This document shows, piece by piece, positions 1 through 11,997 of a stretch of DNA of 64,000 bases. The position numbers and the translations under genes are program-made. The stretch's first letter is position 1; the number at the start of each line of letters is the position of its first letter. The DNA comes from Cercis canadensis (Eukaryota; Streptophyta; Magnoliopsida; Fabales; Fabaceae): positions 8,378-72,377 of the forward strand of contig QAOA01002356.1 of NCBI GenBank assembly GCA_003255065.1. The letters are read 5' to 3'. The notes beneath the pieces are model-generated. The model saw only the letters and a list, made by a program, of their open reading frames with translations. It searched no databases and was not told the origin of the DNA.

Positions 1-1918
1 TTCCATTATGTCTTCCATCTCCTTCGTATCCTTTTGGACATGAACAACTGTAGTTCCCAGGTTCGTTGTAGCATTTTCCAATACAAGGTTCGGAATTGCA
101 TTCATTTATATCTAGAAGAAATTAAACACAACAACAATGAGAGAGTTAAATTATTGTCGTTATTGTCAATTTATTTTACTTACTACGACAAAAATAATTA
201 AGACTCTTACCATAAAACTTATTTAGTCAATTGGAAAATAAGACAGAGAAGAAATGGTAGTGCTTACATAAGCGATGACAAAATGGTAACATCATTTCGT
301 ACAAATTCAATGCGTTGAAAAATATTAGTTAGTTTGACTTTTCTTTCACAAATTTTTTATTAATTAGATTAATGTTTACGACCTTTGATGAATATGTGAT
401 TTCTATCAATTTATTTTATCCAAAGATAGTTATAAATATATCTCAATCTAGCAATAAGTTTGTCAAAAAACTAATAATAATCAAGCTACCTAGCATTAGT
501 TGTATAGTAAATACATCTCATATTGATGGAAAATATTGTTGTTTGACTAACAAATACATTTTTTTTCTCTAATGCTTGTAGAAGCATACCGATACATGAA
601 GATCCAAATTCTAAGTAGTTTGTTTTAAATGTTTAGTTAAAATAGTAGCTCCCTATAAATGATATTAATTTAAAATTTTAATTTATTAACAAATTATTTT
701 ATATAATAATATTTTTTAATTTGTATATTTTAACACTGATTGAATTTAGAAATTATTTTTAAGAACAAATATATTTCATTTCTATTTTAAAAAAAAAACA
801 AAGAAACTATTCACAAAAAGTTTGATAAAAAAAAAAAACCACAAACTTAAAAAATTAAACTTTTGAATTGAAGTCCTCGATTTTACTGGAACAAACGCAA
901 CACAGAACAAGATATAGATGCTCAAAAAACAAACAAACTTGATATGAGTAATCTAATTAAAAAGAAAAACACAGATCAAGATATAGAAGAGCAATTCATG
1001 TAAATCTAATTGATTACCTCGGCAACCATCAGGAAGGTATGGGTTTCCTTCATAACCCTCTCTGCATTTACAACGGTACCCATATCCAGTGCCTGTGTCG
1101 TCACACTCGGTATTGTGGCTGCTGCAGGCATAGTCTTGTGATTTTGGAGCACTTTGACAAGTCTCATTCCCAACAGCCCAATCTATCACCAAAGGAAACG
1201 TGTTACTCCGTATATTCTTAAGATCCTCAACGGTGAAATCAAACGACCCTTGTTTGGCAACAAAAGAATACCTGCAGTTGTTGAAGTCCCACACATTTTT
1301 ATCGAATGCAAAACTATACGCATCAGCTTTGAAGTCCCTCATTCCCACAGGAATATCTACCTGGCAACACCCAATCCCAGAACAAGTTTCAGAATCCTCC
1401 TTGTTTGGAATTCCACTACATTTTGTTATGCACCCAGTTGAGTAGGTCTGATTATTTTTAGAGCCATCGAGATAGCCATAGGTGTTGCAGCCAAGGGTTA
1501 TGAACTTGTTTTCCTTGCTAGAAACGGTAAAAGTTGGTATTCCCAGTACGGGTTGTTCATCGGCCACTGTTCCACCTGATTCATCGTAACAAAAGCGGGA
1601 GATAGGCATAAATATGTCCATTTTACCTTGGAGATAGATTTCCGAAATTTGGGATTGATTATTTTCGGTTTGAGAATTATGGGATTGAGTAGTCCATAAT
1701 TTGGAGTCCTGATCACAGGTGAGATTAAACCATTGGTCTAAGAAACAATCATTGCCGGTGTTAGATTGTGTACCAACACCAAATGGATAATGTATTTCAA
1801 CTTCTCCGCAGTTGCTGAGGCAGTCAGGAAAGGCTTGAGCTGCGGTTTGTGCCGCGGTCGCAAAACCAATCAGCCACACCATTGTCACTTTCATGTGCAT
1901 CGTCACGTTCAGCACCAT
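1..1918 (-). CDS. WAK-1: wall-associated receptor kinase, partial (exon 1 and part of exon 2)
   Basis: Minus-strand gene cut by the left window edge. Exon 1 is 1918 down to 1018 (901 nt, phase 1, GT donor at 1017-1016). Intron 1 runs 1017-112 and ends in CTAG. Exon 2 begins at 111 and leaves the window. Exon 1 has a hydrophobic signal peptide of about 28 residues, then the C-x3[11 protein letters not shown] signature of the galacturonan-binding WAK ectodomain, many cysteines, and a C-terminal EGF-like segment ending NPYLPDGC. Exon 2 starts with the calcium-binding EGF signature DINEC. In this family the ectodomain binds pectin at the cell wall and the missing exon 3 would carry the membrane helix and kinase. 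The protein differs from WAK-3 exon 1 at only four residues, including a Cys-Ser to Cys-Arg change in the NNC-YSF motif. It is either a very recent inverted duplicate or a redundant assembly copy. The kinase is not in the window. Confidence 0.85.
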
Positions 1919-2725
1919 ATTGCTGTGAAGATTAAAGAACTATTTCAACTTGAAAGTTTAAGTTGTAGGATTCTCAATATGAAAGTCTTTACTGTTTGAA
2001 AGGTGTAAACAAAAGAAAGTGAGGGTAATAGGTGTTTATGCTGCATGCTTGCGGGGTAGCTTTTATTCGGAAATGGAAAGGAGATAGACTTGGTAAGAGA
2101 GTATTGGCGACGCGTTTAAGACAGAGTATTGCCATTCTACTCTGATGGCGGTCCTTCACAATTTCCATGAGCATGATGCTTGAGACTTTTTCTTCTATGT
2201 GGAAAGGAACGACGATCGGGCATGGCTCTTACGGCCTTGAGACTTTTCTTTTGTTTTAATTCCTGCGTGTTAGTTAGATAGCTTCTTTCTGACTAGGTTT
2301 GCCTGGAGAATTAGTATTTTATAGTGGAAAATACAAACAAGTAAAAGTTACAAAGAGGATTAAAAAAGATGGCATTGTTAAGGATAATATAGTTTAGAAC
2401 CAGAACACTTTTCATATGTGATTATATATAAATTAAAGCTGCGCTAATTAATCGAATTATACAAGCAAAATAAAAGTTCAATCTATTAAATAATTTTTGA
2501 ACTTTTATTTAATAATTTAAATTTTTAGATTAAATCAGTTATTAATATAATATCAGAGTCTCTTTAAACAAAAAATTAAAAAAAAAAATAAGAATTCTTA
2601 CTCCCTTCACTTTCTTAATTAAAATTTAAAAAATTTAACATAAAATATGAGTAGACATATATTTTATTTACACTTTAAAGTGAAAAAATTTTCAAGTGCA
2701 ATATCGTTTTATATATAAAGTAACA
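1919..2725 (-). promoter_or_regulatory. Upstream region of WAK-1, shared with the other WAK copies
   Basis: No gene. Read on the minus strand, this block matches the region upstream of WAK-3 (about 22225-23031) almost base for base near the gene and more loosely further away. It includes the block around the phrase AATGCCATCTTTT and the block around GTAAGAGCC seen upstream of other WAK genes here. Conservation across paralogues suggests promoter and 5' leader, but I can name no specific element. Confidence 0.5.
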
Positions 2726-3714
2726 TGCGGATAGCGCCCCGCGTGGCTAAAAATAAGCGAACTCAAACTTTTTTTTCAGTTCCACTGAGAAACTCGAGTC
2801 TTGTAAAGCCACTCTACGAGGGAATATATTATTCTTAATAATGCCATCTTTTTTAATCATCTTTGTAACTTTTACTTGTTTGTATTTTCTACAATTAAAA
2901 TACTAATTTACTACGCAAACCTACCAAGTCTTCAGTCATTAAAATACTTCAACAGAAACTAGCTATTTAACTGACACGCAGGAATTAAAACAAAATAAAA
3001 ATCTCAATGCCGTAAGAGCTTGGGTGCCCAGTTCGTTGTTTTCTTTCAAGATAGAAACAAAAAGTCTCAAACATGAAGGTAGCGCAAATACTGTCTTACC
3101 AAGTCTATTTCCTTTCCATTTGCCTATACTGTCTTACCCCGCAAGCAGCATAAACACGCACTTTACCTGTTTTTTTAGGGATAATAATATTCGTTGTAGT
3201 ACTCTAAAGTTGTTGGAGAAGACCCGTCCAAATAAAAGATGTAGGCCAGTAAAATTTCTTTACAGCCTCTCAATTCATCATCAAAATTAATGGTCCACAC
3301 GTCACTGACTCCGGCAAGTCGTCGTCCACATACTTTTATTGTTCTTCTCTCTGGTTGTGTCGGAGGGTGAGAGTGGGTGTCATGTGGCCCAGTAATTAAG
3401 TAATCGATAGAGATTGAACTGTCATTTTCCTTTTATAATTCCATTACTTAGCCGCTTTAATTTGTATATCAATCACATATGCAATTAGTGTTTTGGTTCT
3501 AAACTATATTATTCTTAATAATGCCATCTTTTTTAATCATCTTTGTAACTTTTACTTGTTTGTATTTCAACGATTAAAATAATAATTCACCACGCAAACC
3601 TACCAAGTCTTCAGTCAATGAAGTACTTACACAGAAACTAGCTATTTTACATGGAGGAGCATATATACAACTTTAACTTTTTAAGTTGAAATGGTTCTTG
3701 ATCCTGACAGCAAT
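2726..3714. promoter_or_regulatory. Intergenic promoter interval between head-to-head WAK-1 and WAK-2, with an internal direct repeat
   Basis: No credible gene. The conserved WAK upstream block occurs twice here in direct orientation, about 2826-2970 and 3506-3650, roughly 680 bp apart. Both copies share the AATGCCATCTTTT stretch and the following CGCAAACCTACCAAGTC stretch. A TATA-like CATATATAC lies at about 3659-3667, close to the WAK-2 start. The stretch 3180-3480 resembles the distal blocks also seen at 27.96-28.56 kb and 46.98-47.38 kb. Confidence 0.45.
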
Positions 3715-5760
3715 ATGGTGCCGAACTTGGTGATGGGTATGAAGCTGGCAACGGCATTCTTGATTGCTTTTGCAACTGTGGCACAAACCGCAGCTCAATC
3801 CCTGCCTGGTTGCCCCAAGAAGTGTGGAGAAGTTGAAATACCATATCCATTTGGTGTTGCTGGTATACAATCTGACAACGGCGAGGATTGTTTCTTAGAG
3901 AACGGGTTTAATCTCACCTGTGATCCGGACTCCAAATTATGGACTTCTCAATCCCAAATTTCAAACATATCTCTCCGAGGTAAATTGGAATTATTGATGC
4001 CTATCTCCCGAATTTGTTTCAATAAATCAGGTGGAGTAGTGGCCGATGAGCAACCTTCCCTCGGAATACCTGCTTTCACCGTTTCTAGCAAGGAAAACAA
4101 GTTCATAAGCGTTGGCTGCAACACATATGGCTATCTCTGGAGCTATAAAACCAATGAGACCGTTGCAACCGGTTGCTTATCAAAATGCAGCAAAATACCC
4201 AATAATGAGAATACTGGAACTTGTTCTGGGATTGGGTGTTGCCAGGTAGATATACCTGTGGGAATGAGGAATATCATGGTTGATGCCTATAGCTTTGCAA
4301 ATGAACAGCTAAGTGTATGGGACTTCAACAACTGCAGCTATTCTTTTGTTGCCAAAAATGGATGGTTTAATTTCACTGTTGAGGATCTTAAGAATCTACG
4401 ATTTAACATGACCCCTTTGGTTATAGATTGGGCTGTTGGGAATCAAACTTGTGAAAATGCTCCAAAATCACAACACTATGCCTGCGGCAGCCACAATACC
4501 GAGTGTGAAGACACTGACAATAGATCTGGGTATCGTTGTAGATGCAGAGAGGGTTATGATGGAAACCCATACCATCCTGATGGTTGCGGAGGTAATCAAT
4601 TAGATTTACATGAATTTTTCATCTATATTTTGTTCTGTGTTTTTCTTTGTAATTAGATTACTCATATCAATTTTGTTTGTGTTTTGAGCATCTATATCTT
4701 GTTCTGTGTTACGTTTGTTCCAGTAAAATCGAGGACTTCAATTCAAAAGTTTAATTTTTTAAGTTTGTGTTTTTTTTTTTATCAAACTTTTTGTGAATAG
4801 TTTCTTTCTGTTTTTTTTTTAATAGAAATGAAATAAATTTGTTCTTAAAAATAATTTCTAAATTCAATCAATGTTAAAATATACAAATTAATGAATATTA
4901 TTATATAAAATAATTCGTTAATAAATTAAAATTTTAAATTAATATTATTTTTAGGGAGCTACTATTTTAACTAAGGATTTAAAACAAACTATTTAGAATT
5001 TGGATCTTCATGTATCAGTATGCTTCTACAAGCATTAGAAAAAAAAAAATGTATTTGTTAGTCAAACAACAATATTTTCCATCAATATGAGATGTATTTA
5101 CTGTACAACTAATGCTAGGTAGCTTGATTATTATTAGTTTTTGACAAACTTATTGCTAGATTGAGATATATTTATAACTACCTTTGGATAAAATAAATTG
5201 AAAGAAATCACATATTCATCAAAGGTCGTAAACATTAATCTAATTAATAAAAAATTTGTGAAATAAAAGTTTAACTACCTAATATTTTTCAACGCATTGA
5301 ATTTGTATGAAATGATGTTACCATTTTGTCATCGCTTATGTAAGCACTACCATTTCTTCTCTGTCTTATTTTCCAATTGACTTAATAAGTTTTATGGTGA
5401 GAGTCTTAATTATTTTTGTCGTAGTAAGTAAAATAAATTGACAATAACGACAATAATTTAACTCTCTCATTGTTGTTGTGTTTAATTTCTTCTAGATATA
5501 AATGAATGCAATTCCGAACCTTGTATTGGAAAATGCTACAACTTAGATGGGAACTACAGTTGTTCATGTCCAAAAGGATACGAAGGAGATGGAAGACATA
5601 ATGGAAAAGGCTGTACTCGCAAATCTAGCAATACTTGGCTAGTAATTGCTTTAAGTGAGTACTGCTGAAACCATTCTCTCTCTCATTTTTTTTTTTTTTA
5701 AAGTGCTTCTGAAATCAATCTTGGCTAGTCGTAGAAAGCAATATTTTTGGAAACAAAATA

Positions 5761-6352
5761 TTATATAGTGGAAGAAGTTCAAAGAAATTACTTGCTAGTG
5801 TCCCTACGTTTTACAGGTGCACCTTTAGTGAAATTTCAAAAAATACCTTTTTTGCTTGAGTATATTTCATTTGTCTTGCGGTTTAATAAAATGGCAACAA
5901 ACTTTAAATTTGACAATAAATTACACTCCACCCCATCTCTCTTTTGACTATCTTCTAACTAAGCATGAATTTAACACCTTTTTTTAAAAAAAAAATATCA
6001 AAATACCAATTAATCAACATAATCAATGCATTGTTTTAGACAAAATTTAATTATATAGTGCAAGAAGTTCATAGAAATTTCTTGCTAGTGTCCTACGTTT
6101 CTTTCAGGTACACCATTCATCAAATTTCAAAACATACCTTTTTTTTAAGTAAATTATATTTCACTACCTTAAGATTTAACAAAATGATAATAAAATTTGA
6201 CCTTGGCTATAAATTACACTCCACCCCATCTCCTACCTTTGACTAACTTCTAAATAACCATGAACTTAACGCCTTTTTTCCTTTTTTAAGTATCAAAATA
6301 CCAATGAATCAACATAATGAATACATTGTTTTATACAAGATTTAATTATATT
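5761..6352 (+). repeat. Tandem duplication of about 290 bp in WAK-2 intron 2
   Basis: Copy 1 is 5761-6050 and copy 2 is 6051 to about 6352. Both contain TATAGTG followed by an AAGAAGTTCA-like stretch, an internal TTACACTCCACCCCATCTC and an AACATAAT stretch. WAK-3 intron 2 has a single copy, which explains why WAK-2 intron 2 is longer (929 against 626 nt). The copies have diverged noticeably, so the duplication is not recent. Confidence 0.8.
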
Positions 6353-7567
6353 AATAATTTAATCATATATACAGTAATAGGGTCATGGATGGCCTTGTCC
6401 CAACTTGGCCCCAATATATATACCTTCTCCGTTGATCTTTAACTTCAATTAATGCTTTGGATCAACTCTCTTCTTTTTTTTATTTTTTTTTATAGGAAGT
6501 GCTTTAGGTGTACTCATTAACATTTATTTAAGTACTTTAGGAAGCATATATAAAATGAGTGTCTTTCCACTTTTTATATTCAGGTGTGAGTATAAGCATC
6601 ATCGCACTGCTTGTAGGAAGCTTTAATGTATATTGGGGATTGAGGAAAAGGAAGTTAACCAAACTTAAAGAATTTTTTTTTCAACAAAATGGTGGTCTAC
6701 TATTACAACAACAAATTGGTGGAACTGGAGGGTTAGCAGCAACAACGAAAATCTTTACTGTGGATGATCTCAAGAAAGCCACCAACAACTTTGATGAAAG
6801 AAGGATCTTAGGCCAAGGGGGGCATGGAACAGTTTACAAAGGAGTATTAGAAGATAGCAGAGTGGTAGCAATAAAAAAGTCCAAGATTAGTGACCAAAGC
6901 CAAGTTGAGCAATTCATCAACGAGGTTATTGTGCTCTCCCAAATCAACCATAGAAATGTTGTCAAGCTCTTGGGTTGTTATTTAGAGACAGAAGTTCCTC
7001 TACTTGTTTATGAATTCATCACTAATGGGACTCTTTCTCAGCATCTTCATAGTCAAAGTCAATCATCTCAACTTTCATGGACAATGCGTTTAAGAGTGGC
7101 AACAGAAACTGCAGGAGCCCTAGCATATTTACACTCTGCTGCTTCTACACCAATCATACATAGAGATGTAAAGACAGCAAATATACTACTAGATGATAGA
7201 CTCACAGCAAAAGTTTCAGACTTTGGAGCTTCAAGACTTGTTCCTCTTGATCAAACTCAAATAACAACTTTGGTGCAGGGTACATTTGGATATCTTGACC
7301 CAGAATACTTCCACACAAGCCAATTGACAGAAAAGAGTGATGTCTATAGTTTTGGGGTTGTCTTGGCAGAGTTATTAACAAGTAAGAAAGCACTTTCTTT
7401 TGATAGACCAGAGGAAGATAGAAACCTATCAGTTTACTTCGTTTCTTCATTAAACGAGGGTCGATTGCCTCAAATCCTGGACAATCACATAATAAACGAA
7501 GCAAACGTTGAGCAGCTAATGGAAGTTGCAAATATTGCAAGGCGGTGTTTAATGGTGAAGGGGGAGG

Positions 7568-7572
7568 ATAGA
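7568..7572 (+). repeat. Target-site duplication of TE1, left copy
   Basis: ATAGA immediately before the LTR. The same five bases follow the right LTR at 20805-20809. In the intact paralogues the sequence reads GGATAGACCCAC without interruption, which confirms the insertion point. Confidence 0.95.
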
Positions 7573-9142
7573 TGATACTTGTCTTTTAGAACTATACAAT
7601 CCATGCTTTAATACTGAATTTTTACCTGCATTTCAAGCAAATTCTCTCTAAACATGGTGTTTAATCCATAAATTGGCTTTGACAGGTACCAAGATGGGTA
7701 AATTGGAAATGAGAAGAATCTGGCAGCAATTCATGGAGAAAATGGCAATGAAAGCAGCCATCTACCAAGTTTTCTGCTAGACACGGGCAGTGACACGGCC
7801 GTGTGTACCCCGTGTCTACCATCCAGAGGCTACTGCTCAAGCTCATGGACAAACACGGCCTCAGACAGGAACAGACACGGCCGTGTCCAAGGCCGTGTTG
7901 ATCAAGTAGAATGTCCAAGAGAACAAAGGCCCAGTCTAAGGGCAAACACGGTCAAGGAAAGAGAAGAACACGGCCGTGTGAGGGGCCGTGTTAAACAGGC
8001 AGAGGCTACAAAGTCAGGACACGCCCAGGCCAAAGAAGAGCATGGGCCATGTCTAAGTGACACGGCCGTGATCAGAAAGGAACACGGCCGTGTCAGAGCC
8101 CGTGTTCGAGGACCAGAAATGCAACTTAAGTGACACGCCCAGGACCAGAAAGGAACACGGCCGTGTCAGGGCCGTGTTCGAGCTATTTTTGACCAAATGA
8201 CCTAATTCTGCACAAGTATAAAAAGGAAATCTGATGCATGGCAGAAGGAGGCCGTACTTGGGAAGAAAAGAGCAGAAGAACTAGAGAGCAAGGGGGAGCA
8301 ATTGGGACTGGATCGTCATAGAGTTTCTTCTCCTTCTCTTCTTTCATCTCATGTTGAATACTTAATTGTTTTTATTGAATTCAAGTATGAGTAGCTAAAT
8401 TCTTATTGTTAGGGGTTTGATGTAATTCATTTGTAATGAAGTTTCAAGATTGAATAAACTTGTTTTAGTACAACTTCTTTTGTTGAATAGAATTTGCTGT
8501 TCTTAATGCCTTTAAATGCTTAGCTACCATTTGAATGGTTAAGAGATTCGTTTCAACACTAGGAATAGTAAGATCCGAATGTGCTCTATAAATTCTGTCC
8601 TAAATTGAGTTAATCTAGGGATAGATAACTTCGTTTAGGTGGTATTAGATTAATTTCCTAGAACCAAATCACCTAAATTAATTGGTTGTATCAAGGAATT
8701 GGACAAGTAATTAGTATAGGGAGGATTGTATCACCAAGGAATTGGGTTCAATCACTTTAAGGAAATGAACCAACAACAAAGGAATTGTAACTGAAATAAG
8801 TAGTCCAGTATTGATTCTGAGATTACCTTGTCTATGAGGAAATCGAATTGCAAGTGAATGAAATCAACCCCTAACCTTTCTCATTCTTATTACAAATCTC
8901 ACATTTAGATTGTCTCTTAAAGATTGTTACGATATTGTTGGAATTTTGTTACTTAGTTGCCACTTAGTTAATTGCAGCAGCTCAATCCAGGGCTGCCTTC
9001 AATCCAAACCATTTATCCTTCCGAATAGAATCTTTATTGGTGAAATTGGTAATTGTTAGCCTTAATCCTCGTGGGAACGATACTCTACTCACTACTATAT
9101 TACTTGTGTGACCCGGTATACTTGCCGGAAAAAGTCCCATCA
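7573..9142 (+). repeat. TE1 5' LTR
   Basis: 1570 bp, starting TGATACTTG and ending GTCCCATCA. A TATA-box-like TATAAAAAG lies at 8217-8225 and an AATAAA at 8453-8458, giving a plausible U3-R-U5 layout. The U3 part (about 7790-8180) is packed with the palindrome ACACGGCCGTGT. Because WAK-2 is in the same orientation, this AATAAA could end transcripts reading in from the gene. Confidence 0.95.
7790..8180 (+). repeat. GC-rich palindrome cluster in TE1 U3 (5' LTR)
   Basis: The 12-mer ACACGGCCGTGT or close variants recur about six times (near 7796, 7876, 7969, 8058, 8081, 8156), with half-sites GGCCGTGTT and CCCGTGT between them. It sits just upstream of the LTR TATA box. The same cluster is at about 19452-19842 in the 3' LTR. 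The open frame through it encodes repeated HGRV/RGRV and is not a credible protein. Confidence 0.85.
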
Positions 9143-9148
9143 AGTTTT

Positions 9149-9166
9149 TGGCGCCGTTGCCGGGGA
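9149..9166 (+). other. TE1 primer binding site (tRNA-Asp type)
   Basis: TGGCGCCGTTGCCGGGGA starts six bases after the LTR. It is complementary to the 3' end of plant tRNA-Asp including CCA, the usual primer for Athila-type elements. Confidence 0.9.
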
Positions 9167-9309
9167 TTAACGGTATATTAGCAATATTAATAGTAACCAA
9201 CTAGGTCCTAATTTGGATTTTGAAATTCTTGTTAGTAAATCTGGTTCAAATAGTTTATCTGTTGTTAATTTGTTTCTCTCAATTGCTTATCCTACTTTAA
9301 TCTTGGTGT

Positions 9310-11997
9310 ATGCGAGGTACTCTCGATTCCAGCTCATTAGCTTTTGATCCTGAGATTGAGAGAACAGCTAGAAGACTTCGCAAGCAGACTAGAGGAGCAA
9401 GACAAGCACATCAGAAAGTTATGGCAGAACAAAACCAGAATCCTCCACTGCACAATAATGGCAATGGAGTTGGACAAAACCCTCCACCGCGAACACTCAT
9501 GGAATATTCTATCCCAACAGCCGCAGGATGTGGAGCGAGTATAACAGGACCACCGGTTCAGGCCAATCATTTTGAACTTAAACCAGCTCTTCTTCAGTTA
9601 GTACAGCACAATGAGTTCAGTGGAAGTGTGCTAGAAGATCCAAATGGGCACATAGCCAACTTTCTGCAGATTTGTGATACGGTGAAGTTGAACGAGGTGA
9701 GTGATGATGCAATTCGACTCAGGCTTTTCCCTTTCTCTGTGAGAGATAAGGCCAGAAGCTGGTTGGATTCTCAACCAAGGGGCAGCATCACCACTTGGTC
9801 AGATTTGGTGAATAAGTTTCTAGCTCGATATTTCCCTCCTTCCAAATCAGCAAGGTTGAGGACAGAAATTACTTCATTTCGCCAACAAGATGGAGAATCA
9901 TTGAGTGAAGCTTGGGAGCGTTACAATGATATACTGAGGAGATGCCCACATCACTCGTTCGAATTTTGGATCCAAGTCTAGAGTTTTTACAACGGTATGC
10001 TTCCTCACACGAAAGCGAATGTGGATGCTGCAGCAGGAGGAGCTGTGAATTATAAAACTCCGGAGCAAGCCTGGGATTTGTTTGAGAAGATGGCTTGTAA
10101 TGACTACCAGAGTCAAGGAGAGAGATCCATAGTCAAGAGAGGCGTCATGGAAGTCGGGACACTAGATGCACTGTTAGCCCAGAACAAGCTATTGACACAA
10201 CAGGTGGCTGAGCTGTCCAAGAAGTTTGAGACTGTCAACGTGAATGCAGTCAATTTCTCTCCACCAGTTTGTGACTTTTGTGCAGGGAGCCATGCAAATG
10301 GAGAGTGTCCGGGCAACATGTTTGGACCTCCAGTGTCTCAAGAGCAAGTGAACTACATGGGAAATCCTTCCAGACCTCAGAATAATCCTTATGCTCCTAC
10401 GTATAATCCGGGGTGGAGGAATCACCCAAATTTCTCATGGGGTAATCAAGGAAATCAAGGGGGTTCCCACAGACCCAACTACTCATATCAGTCCCCACAT
10501 CAGACAACTCAAGGTCATGCTTCACAACCTCAAACCAATGAGAAGAGTCCTTCTTTAGAGAGTGCACTAGAGAAATTGACCACTCAAACCTCAGCTTTCA
10601 TTCAGAAAACTGCAACATTTATGGAGGAAACCAGGAGCGGGTTCAGAAATCAAGATGCATCAATTCGGAAGTTGGAAACTCAAGTGGGGCAGATAGCGAG
10701 ACAATTGGCAGACAGACCTCAAGGATCCTTGCCCAGTGATACTATTCCGAATCCTAAGGAGCATATCAAGGCCATAACTACAAGGAGCGGAAAAGTGCTG
10801 GAGTCCAGTCCAAGACAAGAAACACCAGAAGAGGAAGATGATACGGTAAATAGGACAAATGGGGACACAGTATCTAGCCGCCCCACTGAGGCAGAAAGTG
10901 GAGAAGAGGGGGAGGAATTGACCAGACCTTGTGCTACAATACCTCCAGTCAAGGTGCCTTTTCCTCAAAGGCTCAAGAAACACCAGGATGAAAAGCAATT
11001 CAGCAAGTTCTTAGAGGTTTTCAAGAAATTACAGATAAATATACCTTTTGCTGAAGCACTGGAACAAATGCCATCCTATGTGAAATTTATGAAGGATCTT
11101 CTGACCAAGAAAAGAAGAATCGGAGATGATGAGACAGTTATGTTGACAGAGGAGTGCAGCGCTATTCTACAGAGAAAATTGCCTCCAAAGCTCAAAGATC
11201 CAGGGAGTTTCTCTATTCCATGCACTATTGGAGACATCACTTTTGGGAGGGCATTATGTGATCTGGGAGAGAGTGTGAGCCTGATGCCTCTATCTATCTT
11301 CAAGAGGTTGGGAATTGGTCAAGCAAAACCCACCATGATTACACTGCAGCTTGCCGACCGGTCTGTCAAACATCCCTACGGTTTAGTAGAGGATGTCTTG
11401 GTTAAGGTTGACAAGTTCATCTTTCCGGTGGATTTTGTTGTCCTAGATATGGAGGAGGATGGAGAGATTCCGCTGATCTTGGGACGGCCATTTCTAGCTA
11501 CTGGGAGAGCATTGATAGATGTAGCTGATGGGACTCTGACTCTGAAAGTTCAAGATGAGAAGGTGATCTTCAATGTGTTTAGCGCAATACAACATCCTAT
11601 GGAGAAAGAGGAATGCTTCCGCCTGGATATTCTGGACTCTATCATTGCTAACACGTTCAGGGAGAATCTAACCTCTTGTCCTCTTGAAAGAGTTTTAGTG
11701 GATGCAGTGACCATAATAGATTTAGCAGGAGATCCAGCATGCGCAGAACATGTAGCATTATTGGATGCTCTACCATCATATTCGACATCCGCACCACCTA
11801 AGCTAGAAGAATTAAAAAGGGAGGTGAATCAAGAGCAACCTCCAAAAGTTGAGCTCAAGCCACTGCCGCTAATCTTGAAGTATGCCTTCCTTGGTGAGAA
11901 TAATTCCTCTCCCGTTATCATTAATTCCGGATTGACTAAGCTAGAGGAGGAGAAACTGTTACGGGTATTGAGGAGGTATAAGAGCGCCATTGGATGA
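9310..11997 (+). pseudogene. TE1 gag and protease, frame interrupted by two stops
   Basis: One continuous frame from ATG 9310. The Gag region has the plant retrotransposon Gag core (DKARSWLDS, then FLARYFPPSKSARLR) at about residues 100-215. A TAG at 9979-9981 interrupts the conserved stretch just before FYNG. A zinc knuckle C-x2-C-x3-H-x4-C lies at 10270-10308. The aspartic protease is near 11210-11550, with CDLGESVSLMP at the active site and ILGRPFLATGRALID downstream. A second stop, TGA at 11995-11997, comes before the RT region, where related elements read through. Gag forms the particle and protease matures the polyprotein. Both stops lie inside otherwise conserved sequence, so I read them as mutations and not as programmed readthrough, though readthrough is not excluded. 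Confidence 0.9.

Larger units (their letters stand above)
3715..7575 (+). pseudogene. WAK-2, 5' part: wall-associated receptor kinase interrupted by retrotransposon TE1
   Basis: Exons are 3715-4591 (877 nt), 5496-5654 (159 nt) and 6584-7572 (989 nt), all phase 1 with GT-AG introns. I chose ATG 3715 because it aligns with the WAK-3 start; an in-frame upstream ATG at 3691 is the alternative. Exon 1 has the signal peptide, the KKCGEVEIPYPFG signature and the first EGF. Exon 2 is an EGF with DINEC. Exon 3 has the membrane helix and kinase: loop [16 protein letters not shown] lysine, HRD with following K, DFG, and [20 protein letters not shown]. The reading frame is clean until TE1 inserts at 7572/7573. 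The first LTR bases then supply an in-frame TGA (7573-7575), giving a 675-residue product instead of about 743. Almost the whole catalytic core remains, ending at the subdomain XI arginine, so a truncated receptor is possible. The remainder of the exon is at 20805-21016. Confidence 0.88.

Noticed and set aside
1039-1999. Plus-strand open frames opposite WAK-1 exon 1
   Set aside because: They mirror the antisense of a clear coding exon and recur opposite the other WAK exons; they have no domain or start context.
7801-8133. 110-codon frame rich in HGRV/RGRV in the LTR
   Set aside because: It is a translation of the GC-rich palindromes in U3, repeated in both LTRs, and lies upstream of the LTR TATA box.
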